Origin: Candidatus Methylumidiphilus alinenensis
GTDB taxonomy: Bacteria; Pseudomonadota; Gammaproteobacteria; Methylococcales; Methylococcaceae
NCBI GenBank assembly: GCA_003242955.1
Contig: QJPH01000259.1
Span: 1-49,422, forward strand
Direction of reading: 5' to 3'
DNA: 49,422 nucleotides
The position numbers and the translations under genes are program-made. Positions 35,665 through 43,877 of this stretch are shown piece by piece; the stretch's first letter is position 1, and each line of letters begins with the position of its first letter. The notes beneath the pieces are model-generated. The model ran no database searches. It was not told the origin of the DNA and saw only the letters and a program-made list of their open reading frames with translations.

Positions 35665-36078
35665 TTACGGGGCTACTACGCCCAATTGGCGCAGAAAACC
35701 CAATTGGTCGGTGTTGGCCCACAGCTCGACGATTTTGCCGCCGTCCAGCCGGAATATCGCGATTTCGGTAACCGTAATTAATTTGTGCGTAGGGGACGCA
35801 CCCATGAATTCTCCTTGGTGCGTGCCGCGCCAGCCGCCGCGCAGCACCACCTTATCAGCGGCGGCCAGCAAATCCTCGATGATCACCTCGAAATCTGGAA
35901 AAGCCGCCCGGAAGCGGGCGACCATCCGTTTTTCCAATTCCAGGCTTTGCTCTTGGCCGGGTTCCAGCGTGTGGTTGAAAAAATCCGGGGCGTACAATTC
36001 GTCGATCAAGGCTACATTGCCGTTTTGCCAGACTTCTTCCAAGGCCCTGCGGACAATCTGCTTGTTTTGTTCGGACAT
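35665..36078 (-). CDS. SnoaL-like (NTF2-fold) ester cyclase family protein
   Basis: This 137-residue protein matches the SnoaL-like polyketide cyclase/ester cyclase group: an N-terminal helix with RRALEEVWQNGN, then YAPDFFNHT, FRAAFPDFEVIIEDLLA, DKVVLRGGWRGTH and the closing strand IAIFRLDGGKIVELWANTD. Members of this fold include aldol cyclases of aromatic polyketides, hydroxylases and many proteins of unknown role. In a modular cluster with no aromatic PKS it probably does something else, for example a cyclisation or dehydration. A clear AGAGGAG ribosome site precedes ATG at 36078, 21 bp after the NmrA-like gene. Confidence 0.87.
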   Translation of the reverse strand: MSEQNKQIVRRALEEVWQNGNVALIDELYAPDFFNHTLEPGQEQSLELEKRMVARFRAAFPDFEVIIEDLLAAADKVVLRGGWRGTHQGEFMGASPTHKLITVTEIAIFRLDGGKIVELWANTDQLGFLRQLGVVAP

Positions 36079-36099
36079 GGGTAACTCCTCTGGAAACCA

Positions 36100-36963
36100 T
36101 TATTGCCAAATAGCAGCATGGTCGTGGGCAAATTGGGCGAAGGTTATGGGATCACGCCCGGTCACTCCGCGCACGGTGGGATAAACCGCCTCCACCGCGC
36201 CGCTGCGCACGGTTTTGAACATCAGATCCAAAAACTCGATGGGACCAGGCCAGCCGCCCACTTCCGCGACCAATTGGCGCAGTTCTTCCAGCGAGGAGTC
36301 CACATAGCGAATGTCGCGCCCAGTAGCCTTGGCAATGGCCGCCGCCACGTCGGCAAAACTCAAGGATTCGCCGCCGGTCAAGGTATATTCCTGGCCTGCG
36401 TGGCTCTCTTCCGACAACGCGGCTGCGGCTACCGCCGCAATATCGCGGGCATCGATAAAACTCACCTTGCCGTCGCTGGCCGGCAAATAAATCCCGTCAC
36501 GCTGCTTGACGGTCGCCAGCACAAAGGGGGTTTGGAAAATCTGCATAAACCACGTCGGGCGCAGAATCGTGTACGCCACGCCGGAAGCCATCAGATGCTT
36601 TTCCACGCGACGATAGCCCACGGTATCGGGTGCCTTGTCCACATGGATGCCGGTCATCAGCACAATATGCTCGACACCTGCGGCTTTGGCCTGGTCAACA
36701 AACGGATTCAGCGCCAAGTCGGGCGCGGACTCATCGTCTTTGCACATCATGTAAAGCCGCTGCACTCCTGCCAGGGCCGGGGCAAAGGTCTCCTCTTGGT
36801 AAAAGTCGTAAGGCACGGCTTCCACGCCGGGTACTGACCGGTAAGCGGGCAACTCAGGCGGATAGACGGCTGCTTTGACCGGGATGCCCTTGGCAGCGAG
36901 TTCGCGCACAATTTGACCGCCCACATTGCCGGTTGCACCCAATACTAGAATTCTGTCATGCAT
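36100..36963 (-). CDS. NmrA-like NAD(P)-binding reductase (copy 2)
   Basis: This 287-residue protein has GATGNVG at 9-15, ILRPTWFMQ, SFIDARDIAA and LTGGES in the order of the NmrA/quinone-reductase-like group. It is similar along its whole length to copies 1 and 3 in this window, including the C-terminal FAQFAHDHAAIW. The role is likely an NAD(P)H-dependent reduction in product tailoring, but members can also be non-catalytic redox sensors. It is separated from copy 3 by a REP-like palindrome and is followed closely by the SnoaL-like gene. Confidence 0.88.
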   Translation of the reverse strand: MHDRILVLGATGNVGGQIVRELAAKGIPVKAAVYPPELPAYRSVPGVEAVPYDFYQEETFAPALAGVQRLYMMCKDDESAPDLALNPFVDQAKAAGVEHIVLMTGIHVDKAPDTVGYRRVEKHLMASGVAYTILRPTWFMQIFQTPFVLATVKQRDGIYLPASDGKVSFIDARDIAAVAAAALSEESHAGQEYTLTGGESLSFADVAAAIAKATGRDIRYVDSSLEELRQLVAEVGGWPGPIEFLDLMFKTVRSGAVEAVYPTVRGVTGRDPITFAQFAHDHAAIWQ

Positions 36964-37023
36964 TGTTAGTAATCCTGATCTTCAGTTATTGGTGATAGGG
37001 TGAATTGGATAAGCATAGAATTG

Positions 37024-37093
37024 ACGCAACACCCCGTTCGTGCTGAGGTATCGAAGGGATAGCGCGAACGGCCCAAGGTCGGCAATGTTGCGT
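37024..37093. repeat. REP-like palindrome between two reductase genes
   Basis: Outer arms ACGCAACA (37024-37031) and TGTTGCGT (37086-37093) are a perfect 8-bp inverted repeat. Inner arms CCGTTCG (37034-37040) and CGAACGG (37065-37071) are a perfect 7-bp inverted repeat. The core GTGCTGAGGTATCGAAGGG resembles a dispersed palindrome common in proteobacterial genomes. It may split the tailoring transcript or act as an attenuator. Confidence 0.65.
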
Positions 37094-37107
37094 AAGTCCA
37101 AAAATAT

Positions 37108-37971
37108 TTAAACGGCGGCATTCTTCCACACTGGCGCGTGTTTTCTCGCGAATTGCGCCAACGCGGTCGGCCTACGGCCTAGCAGTTCGGCAACAGTGGG
37201 CGTCACTATTTCATACCAACCGGCACGCACGGCGGCGAAGTACCACATCATGTAGTCGATTGAAGGCGGCATCATGCCGACCCTGGCATAAATCTCACGC
37301 ATTTCCGCTTCTGTGGCCGGTTCGTAACGCATCTCACAACCGGCGTTTTGCGCGATAATCTCGGCGCAATCGTCGAAATTGACAATTTCGTCGCCCGTCA
37401 TCTCATAAACCTGTCCCCAATGTCTTGGCTCGGTCAGGCAGACAGCCGCCACTGCGGCGATATCGTCCGTATCGATAAAACTTAGGCGGGCTTCCCCGAC
37501 CGGAGGGCAAAGCCGGTTGCGCTGGCGCGGGAGGTTCAAACCGCGGATGAGCAAGTTCATGAACCACGTCGGGCGCAGAATTGTGTATTCCAAGCCAGTG
37601 GATTGCAATAGTTTTTCCAGTTGAAAATGGCCGGGGTATTCCACGAGCCTTTCCACGCCAAACCCGGATATCAACACGACGTGCCGCACACCGCTTGCCT
37701 TCGCTTGCTCCAGCAAGGGCGAGGCTGTCGTGCATGGTTCCAAATCCAAACCGCGTGGCATTAGCACTAGACGATCAGCCCCAGCCATGGCGGGGGCATA
37801 GGTTTCCGGCTGGTCAAAATCAAAATCCACAGCTTCCACGCCTGAGTCGGTCGGATATTGACTGGGATGGCGCGTAGCGGCTTTAACCAATTCGCCTTGT
37901 TCCAGCAATAATCGCACTAGCACCCGCCCGATGTTGCCGGAGGCGCCAGTAACAAGAATAGACTTTGACAT
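37108..37971 (-). CDS. NmrA-like NAD(P)-binding reductase (copy 3)
   Basis: This 287-residue protein has the nucleotide motif GASGNIG near residue 8, ILRPTWFMN, SFIDTDDIAA and MTGDE, then an NmrA-type C-terminus (LAQFARKHAPVW). It belongs to the same group as copies 1 and 2 but is the most divergent around the middle (no IDARD; it reads IDTDD). The start is ATG at 37971, overlapping the P450 stop by one base (TGATG); the in-frame TTG at 37974 is less likely. Coupling to the P450 suggests that the two act on the same intermediate, for instance oxidation followed by reduction. That is an inference. Confidence 0.87.
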   Translation of the reverse strand: MSKSILVTGASGNIGRVLVRLLLEQGELVKAATRHPSQYPTDSGVEAVDFDFDQPETYAPAMAGADRLVLMPRGLDLEPCTTASPLLEQAKASGVRHVVLISGFGVERLVEYPGHFQLEKLLQSTGLEYTILRPTWFMNLLIRGLNLPRQRNRLCPPVGEARLSFIDTDDIAAVAAVCLTEPRHWGQVYEMTGDEIVNFDDCAEIIAQNAGCEMRYEPATEAEMREIYARVGMMPPSIDYMMWYFAAVRAGWYEIVTPTVAELLGRRPTALAQFARKHAPVWKNAAV

Positions 37972-39203
37972 CAATACCCCTTTAATTTAAAAACGACAGG
38001 CAGCGTGGTTGTACCTCGGATGGCGATGCTTCGACACCAGTCCAGGTCTTCCGTCCCTAGGCGCAACTGCGGCAAGCGGCGTAGCAAAGTGGGAAATACA
38101 ATTTGACCTTCAAGCCGCGCTAACGCCGCGCCCAAGCAAAAATGAACACCGTGACCAAATGCAAGATGACGGTTCGGTTGGCGGGTAATATCCAAGCGAT
38201 CAGGTTCGGGAAAGTGGGCGGGATCGCGATTTGCTGCTCCAACCATGCCGAAAACCTTCTGTCCGGCGCACATCACTTGACCGCCTAAGGTAAGATCAGT
38301 ACCGGTAATCCGCATGGCGAGCGGGCCTGGGCTTTCATAGCGCAAGAATTCCTCCACAGCGATTTCAATCAGTCCAGGATTTTCCTTGAGCATTTGACAT
38401 TGATCGGGATGTTTTAACAAAGCCAGCAAGCCATTACCAATCATGTGCATAGTGGTTTCTTGTCCACCAAACAGCAATAGCAGCAGATTCGACAATAACT
38501 CCTCGTCTTCAAGCATCCTCCCGTCTTCTTGCACTCTAACCAAACCGCTGGTCAAATCCCCACCTAAATTTTGCCGCCGTTCTGCGACCAGCACCGACAA
38601 ATAGGATTTGGCGGCATCAATTATTTGGTCAATCTCGTCAATCAGTTCTGGATCGTCAATATAGCCGATGTTGGCATCGCGCAGTTTCAATGCCCAAGCC
38701 TTGAAGAGATAGCGGTCGCTTGATGGCACACCGAGAATTTCGGCAATGACAGTGACGGCAAATGGGAAAGAAAAATCCCAGATGACATCCATTTCTTCGC
38801 CGTTTGCGGTTAATTCATCCAACAGTTCATCAGCGATAGCTTGAATGCGTGGGCGCAAATCCCTGATAGTGATTGCCTTGAATCCTTGACTGAGCAACTG
38901 GCGCAGCACTGTCTGGCGGGGCGGGTTTTGATAAATTACCCATCGCCCCAAGAATTCAGCAATCTTCTGCTGTTTGGCTTGTTGTTCCGTTGGCACATCT
39001 TCAGGAAAACTGACCGGGGAAACGACCAACATTTCCAGATGGTCGAGCATTGTTTTTACGTCGTCATAGCGAGTGAGTACCCAAGCTTCGAAACGTTCGT
39101 ACCAGTATACCGGGGTTTCGCTACGCATCCGCCCGTATATGGGATAGGGGTTGGCAAATGCTTCTGCACTCAGCAGGTTATATGAATCGGACGAGTGAGC
39201 CAT
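37971..39203 (-). CDS. Cytochrome P450 (bacterial class I type)
   Basis: This 410-residue soluble P450 has all core motifs: the I-helix GGQETT near 245 (acid is Glu rather than Asp), ExxR in EEFLRY near 286, and the haem-binding FGHGVHFCLG with Cys near 355. It would hydroxylate, epoxidise or couple a C-H or phenol of the product, with electrons from a ferredoxin/reductase pair that is not encoded here. It lies 23 bp after the sulfotransferase gene and is coupled to NmrA-like copy 3. No strong ribosome site precedes ATG at 39203; the AT-rich spacer includes TATAAT on the coding strand. Confidence 0.94.
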   Translation of the reverse strand: MAHSSDSYNLLSAEAFANPYPIYGRMRSETPVYWYERFEAWVLTRYDDVKTMLDHLEMLVVSPVSFPEDVPTEQQAKQQKIAEFLGRWVIYQNPPRQTVLRQLLSQGFKAITIRDLRPRIQAIADELLDELTANGEEMDVIWDFSFPFAVTVIAEILGVPSSDRYLFKAWALKLRDANIGYIDDPELIDEIDQIIDAAKSYLSVLVAERRQNLGGDLTSGLVRVQEDGRMLEDEELLSNLLLLLFGGQETTMHMIGNGLLALLKHPDQCQMLKENPGLIEIAVEEFLRYESPGPLAMRITGTDLTLGGQVMCAGQKVFGMVGAANRDPAHFPEPDRLDITRQPNRHLAFGHGVHFCLGAALARLEGQIVFPTLLRRLPQLRLGTEDLDWCRSIAIRGTTTLPVVFKLKGY

Positions 39204-39226
39204 AATATTTTATTATATAGAACGAT

Positions 39227-40348
39227 TTAGTTCTCTAAAAATGTGCCGGGTACAATAAAGTCAGCCCGATTAATTTCGTCATGCCTGCCAAGCAATGTCT
39301 GCACTCGCGCACGCAAGTTGTCTATCTCATCTGGCTCGAGATGGCGCTGCTTTTCACGGGAAAGCGGACTGCTGGTTTGCGAGTCTTTGTTAAATGCCCG
39401 AAAGGCCAAGCCCACGGCGGACTCGGGCAAGCCGCAATAATCGAACAGCGCTGCCAGCGTCGCCTGCCGGTTGCCGACTAAATCTTCGTAGCGCAACGCG
39501 AACAGCGGAACCCCAAGGCGTTGGAGTTTCATATAGCTATCCAGGCAAGAAAGCCACCATAAGATATAAAAATCCATCACCGGGTCGGCGAAGTCGATGA
39601 TATCGGCATAGGATTTGATTAGCGGAACTACTTTTTGATAATAATCGAGATTAGCCTCCAACTCCGGCACGGTGTTGCGCAGATCGTCGCGAAACCGGGC
39701 AAAGGAGCAGATAAAGTCCACCGCATCGCGGTATAGAAAGACGAGTCGAGCCTGCGGAAACAATGCATGCATCAACCCTGCGTGGTGAATCGCCTGTGGG
39801 CGTGGCTTGATCACATAGTATATCGGTTCGATAGTCGGGGTCGGCTTGCACAATAACCGAGTGCTTCCGAACAAAACCTCGCGCAGGTCCTGGTCGCGGC
39901 TGCCGTCCGCCTCGCACATCAAGGCAATATCACAAAATACGTCAGGTTCTGACAAGCTAAGTGCCCCGTCTAATTGGCCAAACGCCTTGCTGAGCAGGGT
40001 AGAACCGCTCCTGCCCACGGAATAGATAATGATCAGATTCGCTCCAAGAGCCGGCAAGGACCGCGCCAACTCCGCCAGCGTGGAGTAAGGCATGCTAATC
40101 AGGTGTTGCGCATGGTCAAACTGGGCTTGGTACAAAAACGGCTTTTGCGACAATTCGATGCCCGGCGCGGTTTCAACGAAGATGGCCCGCCGGTTGGCAT
40201 CGTCCAGGCAATACAAGCTGATGTTCGGCTGCTTCAGGACAGTCTGGGGGTCGATGGTTTCGCCCTCAACGGACTGGAAATCTTCGATGCTAGCCGGCAC
40301 GACCGGATAGCGGGATTTGTTTTGAATGAGCAGTCTTTTAGTGTCCAT
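39227..40348 (-). CDS. PAPS-dependent sulfotransferase
   Basis: This 373-residue protein carries the 5'-phosphosulfate loop YSVGRSGSTLLSKAF at 109-123 and the 3'-phosphate segment LVFLYRDAVDFICSFARF, both typical of sulfotransferase folds. An N-terminal region of about 100 residues precedes the core. It should move sulfate from PAPS to a hydroxyl or amine in the cytosol; no signal peptide is seen. Its neighbours are an exported arylsulfatase, a P450 and, 6.4 kb away, an APS kinase that could supply PAPS. The phenol of a predicted tyrosine or the beta-hydroxyls are candidate acceptors. Family assignment is firm, acceptor is unknown. Confidence 0.9.
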   Translation of the reverse strand: MDTKRLLIQNKSRYPVVPASIEDFQSVEGETIDPQTVLKQPNISLYCLDDANRRAIFVETAPGIELSQKPFLYQAQFDHAQHLISMPYSTLAELARSLPALGANLIIIYSVGRSGSTLLSKAFGQLDGALSLSEPDVFCDIALMCEADGSRDQDLREVLFGSTRLLCKPTPTIEPIYYVIKPRPQAIHHAGLMHALFPQARLVFLYRDAVDFICSFARFRDDLRNTVPELEANLDYYQKVVPLIKSYADIIDFADPVMDFYILWWLSCLDSYMKLQRLGVPLFALRYEDLVGNRQATLAALFDYCGLPESAVGLAFRAFNKDSQTSSPLSREKQRHLEPDEIDNLRARVQTLLGRHDEINRADFIVPGTFLEN

Positions 40349-40459
40349 GAGTATCCATCGTGTTTTCCGCTATGCTATGCGTTGCGGTGCTTTTTCAGTA
40401 CCCAGCCGACCACCCCGCCGATAGGTCAGGGTGGGCGGCGAGGCAACTCTGCCTGGCGA

Positions 40460-42127
40460 TTATTCTGCCTTGCCGTGTCCCAGCGCCAAGATGAGGCCGT
40501 TGTCCTTCACGTACTTATCCCAGGCCGCCAACAGCTCTTGGTACTTTTCCGGCTGTTGCTGGGCAAGGTCATGCTCTTCAGCCAAATCGTCCACCAGGTT
40601 GTAAAGTTCCCACTGGCTACTGCCAAATGGCTTTTCCACCCAAACCAACTTCCACGGTCCTTGGCGCACGGCACCACGACCCCAGATTTCCCAAGCCATG
40701 GCTTGGTCAGGCGCATGGACAAACTCTTGTTTTCCCGTCAGGTAAGGCACGACCGACGAGCCTTGCAAAGGCAGCACATCATTGCCTGCATAGTTTTTCG
40801 GATAACTGACACCCGCCAATTCAAGAATCGTCGGAGCCACATCCAGCACATGGACAAAGCTTTGGCTGGTTTTGCCGGTGTGTTTTAGGCCCGGCCCACT
40901 GATAACCAAGGGTGTGCGAATGCCACCTTCATAGGTATACCCTTTGTCCATCCTAAACGGCCCCGCCCCGGCTTGCGCCCAGCCTGGACCGTACATGACA
41001 AATGAATTATGGTTGCCGAGGTTGGCGACACTGTTGTCATAGGTCTTGTTGATCCAGTCGGCACCATAAAAATCAATCGTCTCGTTATTCGGCCCGTTGT
41101 CCGAGGCAAAGACGATGATGGTATTGTCATACAGGCCACTCTCGCGCAGATGGTCCAACAGCCGACCCATCTGGTAGTCCGCATTGGCAATCATGGCGGC
41201 GTAGACTTCCATTTCACGGCTTTGGAACGCCTGTTCGTCCGGTGTCAGCTTGTCCCAAGGCTTGACTTCCTCTTCGCGGCGTGCCGTATCCGCATCTTTG
41301 GAGATAATGCCCATCTTTTTCATGCGTTGCACCCGCTCCGCCCGCAAGGCTTCATAGCCGGCCGCGTACTTGCCTTTGAATTTCGCAATCCAGTCGGCCG
41401 GCGCTTGCAGCGGATCGTGCGCGGCGGTGTAAGCCATATAGCCAAAGAAGGGCTTGCCGTCCGCTTTGTGAGCGTCAATAAACCGTATCATTTGGTTGGT
41501 GTAGAACTCGGACGAATAGACATCCGCCGGCTTCTCGGCCGCTTCGCCATTGTGCGTAAACGCCGTCTGGTTGCCTGCAAAAGCGGGTGTGGGTTCAAAA
41601 TGGCCGGAAAAACCATTTAGCACGGTAAAGGTTTCTTCAAACCCCCGGTTGTGCGGGTCGTTTTCCCCTTTGCCCAGATGCCATTTACCTGCCATGTACG
41701 TATGGTAGCCACTGTCTTTCAGCAACGAAGCGACGGTGATCACACGGTTGTTGAGATGGCCTTCATAACCGGGCTTGCCCTGTTGCTCGGGCAGCAAGGT
41801 CTCGGCCATGTTGCCAAAGCCAGTTTGATGGTTATCCACGCCGGTCAGCAGCATGGAGCGGGTGGGCGAACAACTGGCGGTCGGGTGGAAGTCGGTGAAC
41901 TTCACACCGTTCTTGGCCAAGCCCTCAATGGTTGGCGTCGGAATCTCACTGCCATAAGCGCCGATGTCGGCATAACCTACGTCATCCAGCAATATTACTA
42001 AGATGTTTGGTTTTTTCTGCTGCAACTTTGCCTGCGCACTTGGGACTGGCTTCTGCGCCAAAGCGGACTGCATGCCGGCCAGCAGCAGCCCGAACACCAC
42101 TAAACCCGAGATTACTTTCATTTTCAT
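40460..42127 (-). CDS. Exported arylsulfatase (formylglycine type I sulfatase)
   Basis: This 555-residue enzyme starts with a signal peptide (basic MKMK, hydrophobic VISGLVVFGLLLAGM, likely cut after SALA near 24), so it acts in the periplasm or outside. The sulfatase signature CSPTR has Cys86, the residue converted to formylglycine, with P88 and R90. Metal ligands include D48-D49 in ILLDDVGYAD and the later SDNGPN. It hydrolyses aryl or alkyl sulfate esters. The maturation enzyme is not in this window. GGAGG precedes ATG at 42127. It lies directly upstream of the sulfotransferase in the same transcription direction, an unusual make-and-break pair. Confidence 0.93.
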   Translation of the reverse strand: MKMKVISGLVVFGLLLAGMQSALAQKPVPSAQAKLQQKKPNILVILLDDVGYADIGAYGSEIPTPTIEGLAKNGVKFTDFHPTASCSPTRSMLLTGVDNHQTGFGNMAETLLPEQQGKPGYEGHLNNRVITVASLLKDSGYHTYMAGKWHLGKGENDPHNRGFEETFTVLNGFSGHFEPTPAFAGNQTAFTHNGEAAEKPADVYSSEFYTNQMIRFIDAHKADGKPFFGYMAYTAAHDPLQAPADWIAKFKGKYAAGYEALRAERVQRMKKMGIISKDADTARREEEVKPWDKLTPDEQAFQSREMEVYAAMIANADYQMGRLLDHLRESGLYDNTIIVFASDNGPNNETIDFYGADWINKTYDNSVANLGNHNSFVMYGPGWAQAGAGPFRMDKGYTYEGGIRTPLVISGPGLKHTGKTSQSFVHVLDVAPTILELAGVSYPKNYAGNDVLPLQGSSVVPYLTGKQEFVHAPDQAMAWEIWGRGAVRQGPWKLVWVEKPFGSSQWELYNLVDDLAEEHDLAQQQPEKYQELLAAWDKYVKDNGLILALGHGKAE

Positions 42128-42177
42128 TTTCCGCCCTCCACTTTGATGATTATTTTTTATCTAACACGAACTAAACC

Positions 42178-42203
42178 GCACTGCGGGGCAAACCCTGCCG
42201 TGC
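42178..42203 (-). terminator. Stem-loop after the flavin oxidase gene
   Basis: An 11-bp stem with one mismatch and one G-T pair (GCACTGCGGGG with CCCTGCCGTGC, loop CAAA) starts four bases past the oxidase stop on the minus strand. No U-run follows, so it is a weak terminator or a processing site rather than a sure transcript end. Confidence 0.35.
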
Positions 42204-42206
42204 CGC

Positions 42207-43808
42207 TTACGCTTCCCACTCATGCCGAAAATCATAGCGCCCCGGCGCTAGGATATCGTTGGGATCCAGTGCCTGCTTCAGTGTGCGCAGCAGATGGTTA
42301 TAATCATCTTGGGCTGGCGGCAGCAAATTCATTGCGTGTGTACCCAAACGGTACGGCAGATAACCGGCCGCGACAAGCCGTCCGAGCAAATCCTCGTAAC
42401 AGGCCATCGCACGTTCATCTTCCCCGGCTACCTCGCGATCATAGATGATCGCCGCCGTGACATAAATGTTGCGGGCATTAATGCAGTTCAAGGCCATGCT
42501 CGGCTCGTAGCCATGGGCCTGGCAGGTTTCTTCCACAATTGCCACGGACTCGCGCACACACGAGCCGACAAACGGCGTGACCGGTGCGCACCAGATGAAG
42601 CCGCAACGGTCCCGATCCGGATTCAGCGCTGCAGGCAGGGATTCCGATTTGCGCCAGTAGGTCATCGGAATGTCGGCATCGGAGGGGATGCCGCGTTGCA
42701 AATTGTTGACGAACCACTCCTGCACCTCGACCGGGTCATAGCCGGGCAGCATTTGCCGCAGTGCGTCAGGCTGTTGCACGATAGCCTCGTCAATGAAGTA
42801 CAGCGAACTGACATAGGGACGCAATGCCGCATCGACCATGTTGCGCTCGATCTGCGCCTGCTCAAGACTCTGCGAATACAACGCCACCTCGCAAAACCAC
42901 AGTCCGGCCTGCCATTTTTCCCGCAAGTTCTCGCGCAGATAGGCGGGCAGTGGCGTCTGTCCGCCAGTCTCCGCCCAAGGATATTGCTGCGAGTAGGAAA
43001 ACATGCGGTAGTCATTGCTGAGCACAAAAGCGGTGTCCAGCGTACCGCGCAGCAACAGTGTGCGCAAGGTATCGAACAAGGGTTCGATCTGACTTTCTTC
43101 CTCCAGGGTAAAAATGCATATTTGGAAATGCGAGGCTATGGGCGACAGCAAAAAGGTCATTTGCGTCACAATGCCCAAATTGGATTGGGAAAATAGCCCG
43201 TCCAGATACGGGCCTACGCCCCAGCGGTGGGTTTTCCCGGCTTGCGCCTGTTCGAAGCGCCCAAAGCCCGTGTGGATGCACTCGCCCGTCGGCAACACAG
43301 CCTCCGTCCCCAGCACATATTGAAAGCGGTCTCCATAAGGCCCCTTGGCTACGCCGCGGTCCATAGTGGCACCGATCAAGCTGGAATCACGCGGGCCACC
43401 GGTAACGCCGAGAAACAAGTCGGATTGCTTCTCACGCAGGAAATCATACACTTGCTGTTGGGTGACACCCGGCTCCACCGTGATGTAAGCCAAGTCTTCG
43501 TCAAACGAGACAATGCGGTCCATCCGCCCCAAATCCAGCACCACACAGTTATCCCTCACCGGAACACTTGAACCATAACCCCAATTTTTACCCGTGCTGA
43601 TCGGGTAGAGTGGGGTTTTGCACTGATTGGCAATTTTCACACAGGCTTGCACCTCGTCGCGATTAGCCGGGCGCAGGATGGCCGGTATCCGCTGCTCAGT
43701 AAGATAAGTTGCAGTCTCCGCCTGTTGCAGGTCGGCATCGGCGGTGATGACATGTTCTGTGCCGATGGCTTCTCGCCAAGCATAGAGGGCATTGGATAAA
43801 TTTTCCAC
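42207..43808 (-). CDS. FAD-dependent oxidase, vanillyl-alcohol oxidase/p-cresol methylhydroxylase type
   Basis: This protein (533 residues from the chosen start) has the PCMH-type FAD-binding domain: RPANRDEVQACVKIANQ, then YPISTGKNWGYGSS, VVLDLGRMDRI, VEPGVTQQQVYDFL and the long FLGVTGGPRDSSLIGATMDRG. The C-terminal cap and LKQALDPNDILAPGRYDF match 4-cresol dehydrogenase and vanillyl-alcohol oxidase. Those enzymes oxidise para-substituted phenols through a quinone methide. A tyrosine-derived p-hydroxyphenyl group would be a fitting substrate. I choose GTG at 43808 because GGAGAA lies five bases before it; the frame extends to GTG 43853 (MPFRC) without a convincing ribosome site. Confidence 0.88.
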   Translation of the reverse strand: MENLSNALYAWREAIGTEHVITADADLQQAETATYLTEQRIPAILRPANRDEVQACVKIANQCKTPLYPISTGKNWGYGSSVPVRDNCVVLDLGRMDRIVSFDEDLAYITVEPGVTQQQVYDFLREKQSDLFLGVTGGPRDSSLIGATMDRGVAKGPYGDRFQYVLGTEAVLPTGECIHTGFGRFEQAQAGKTHRWGVGPYLDGLFSQSNLGIVTQMTFLLSPIASHFQICIFTLEEESQIEPLFDTLRTLLLRGTLDTAFVLSNDYRMFSYSQQYPWAETGGQTPLPAYLRENLREKWQAGLWFCEVALYSQSLEQAQIERNMVDAALRPYVSSLYFIDEAIVQQPDALRQMLPGYDPVEVQEWFVNNLQRGIPSDADIPMTYWRKSESLPAALNPDRDRCGFIWCAPVTPFVGSCVRESVAIVEETCQAHGYEPSMALNCINARNIYVTAAIIYDREVAGEDERAMACYEDLLGRLVAAGYLPYRLGTHAMNLLPPAQDDYNHLLRTLKQALDPNDILAPGRYDFRHEWEA

Positions 43809-43877
43809 AGCTTCTCCAATCAATTTAAAAATACATTGACATCTAAATGGCACGGTTTCGTTTTCAACCGTATTGGG

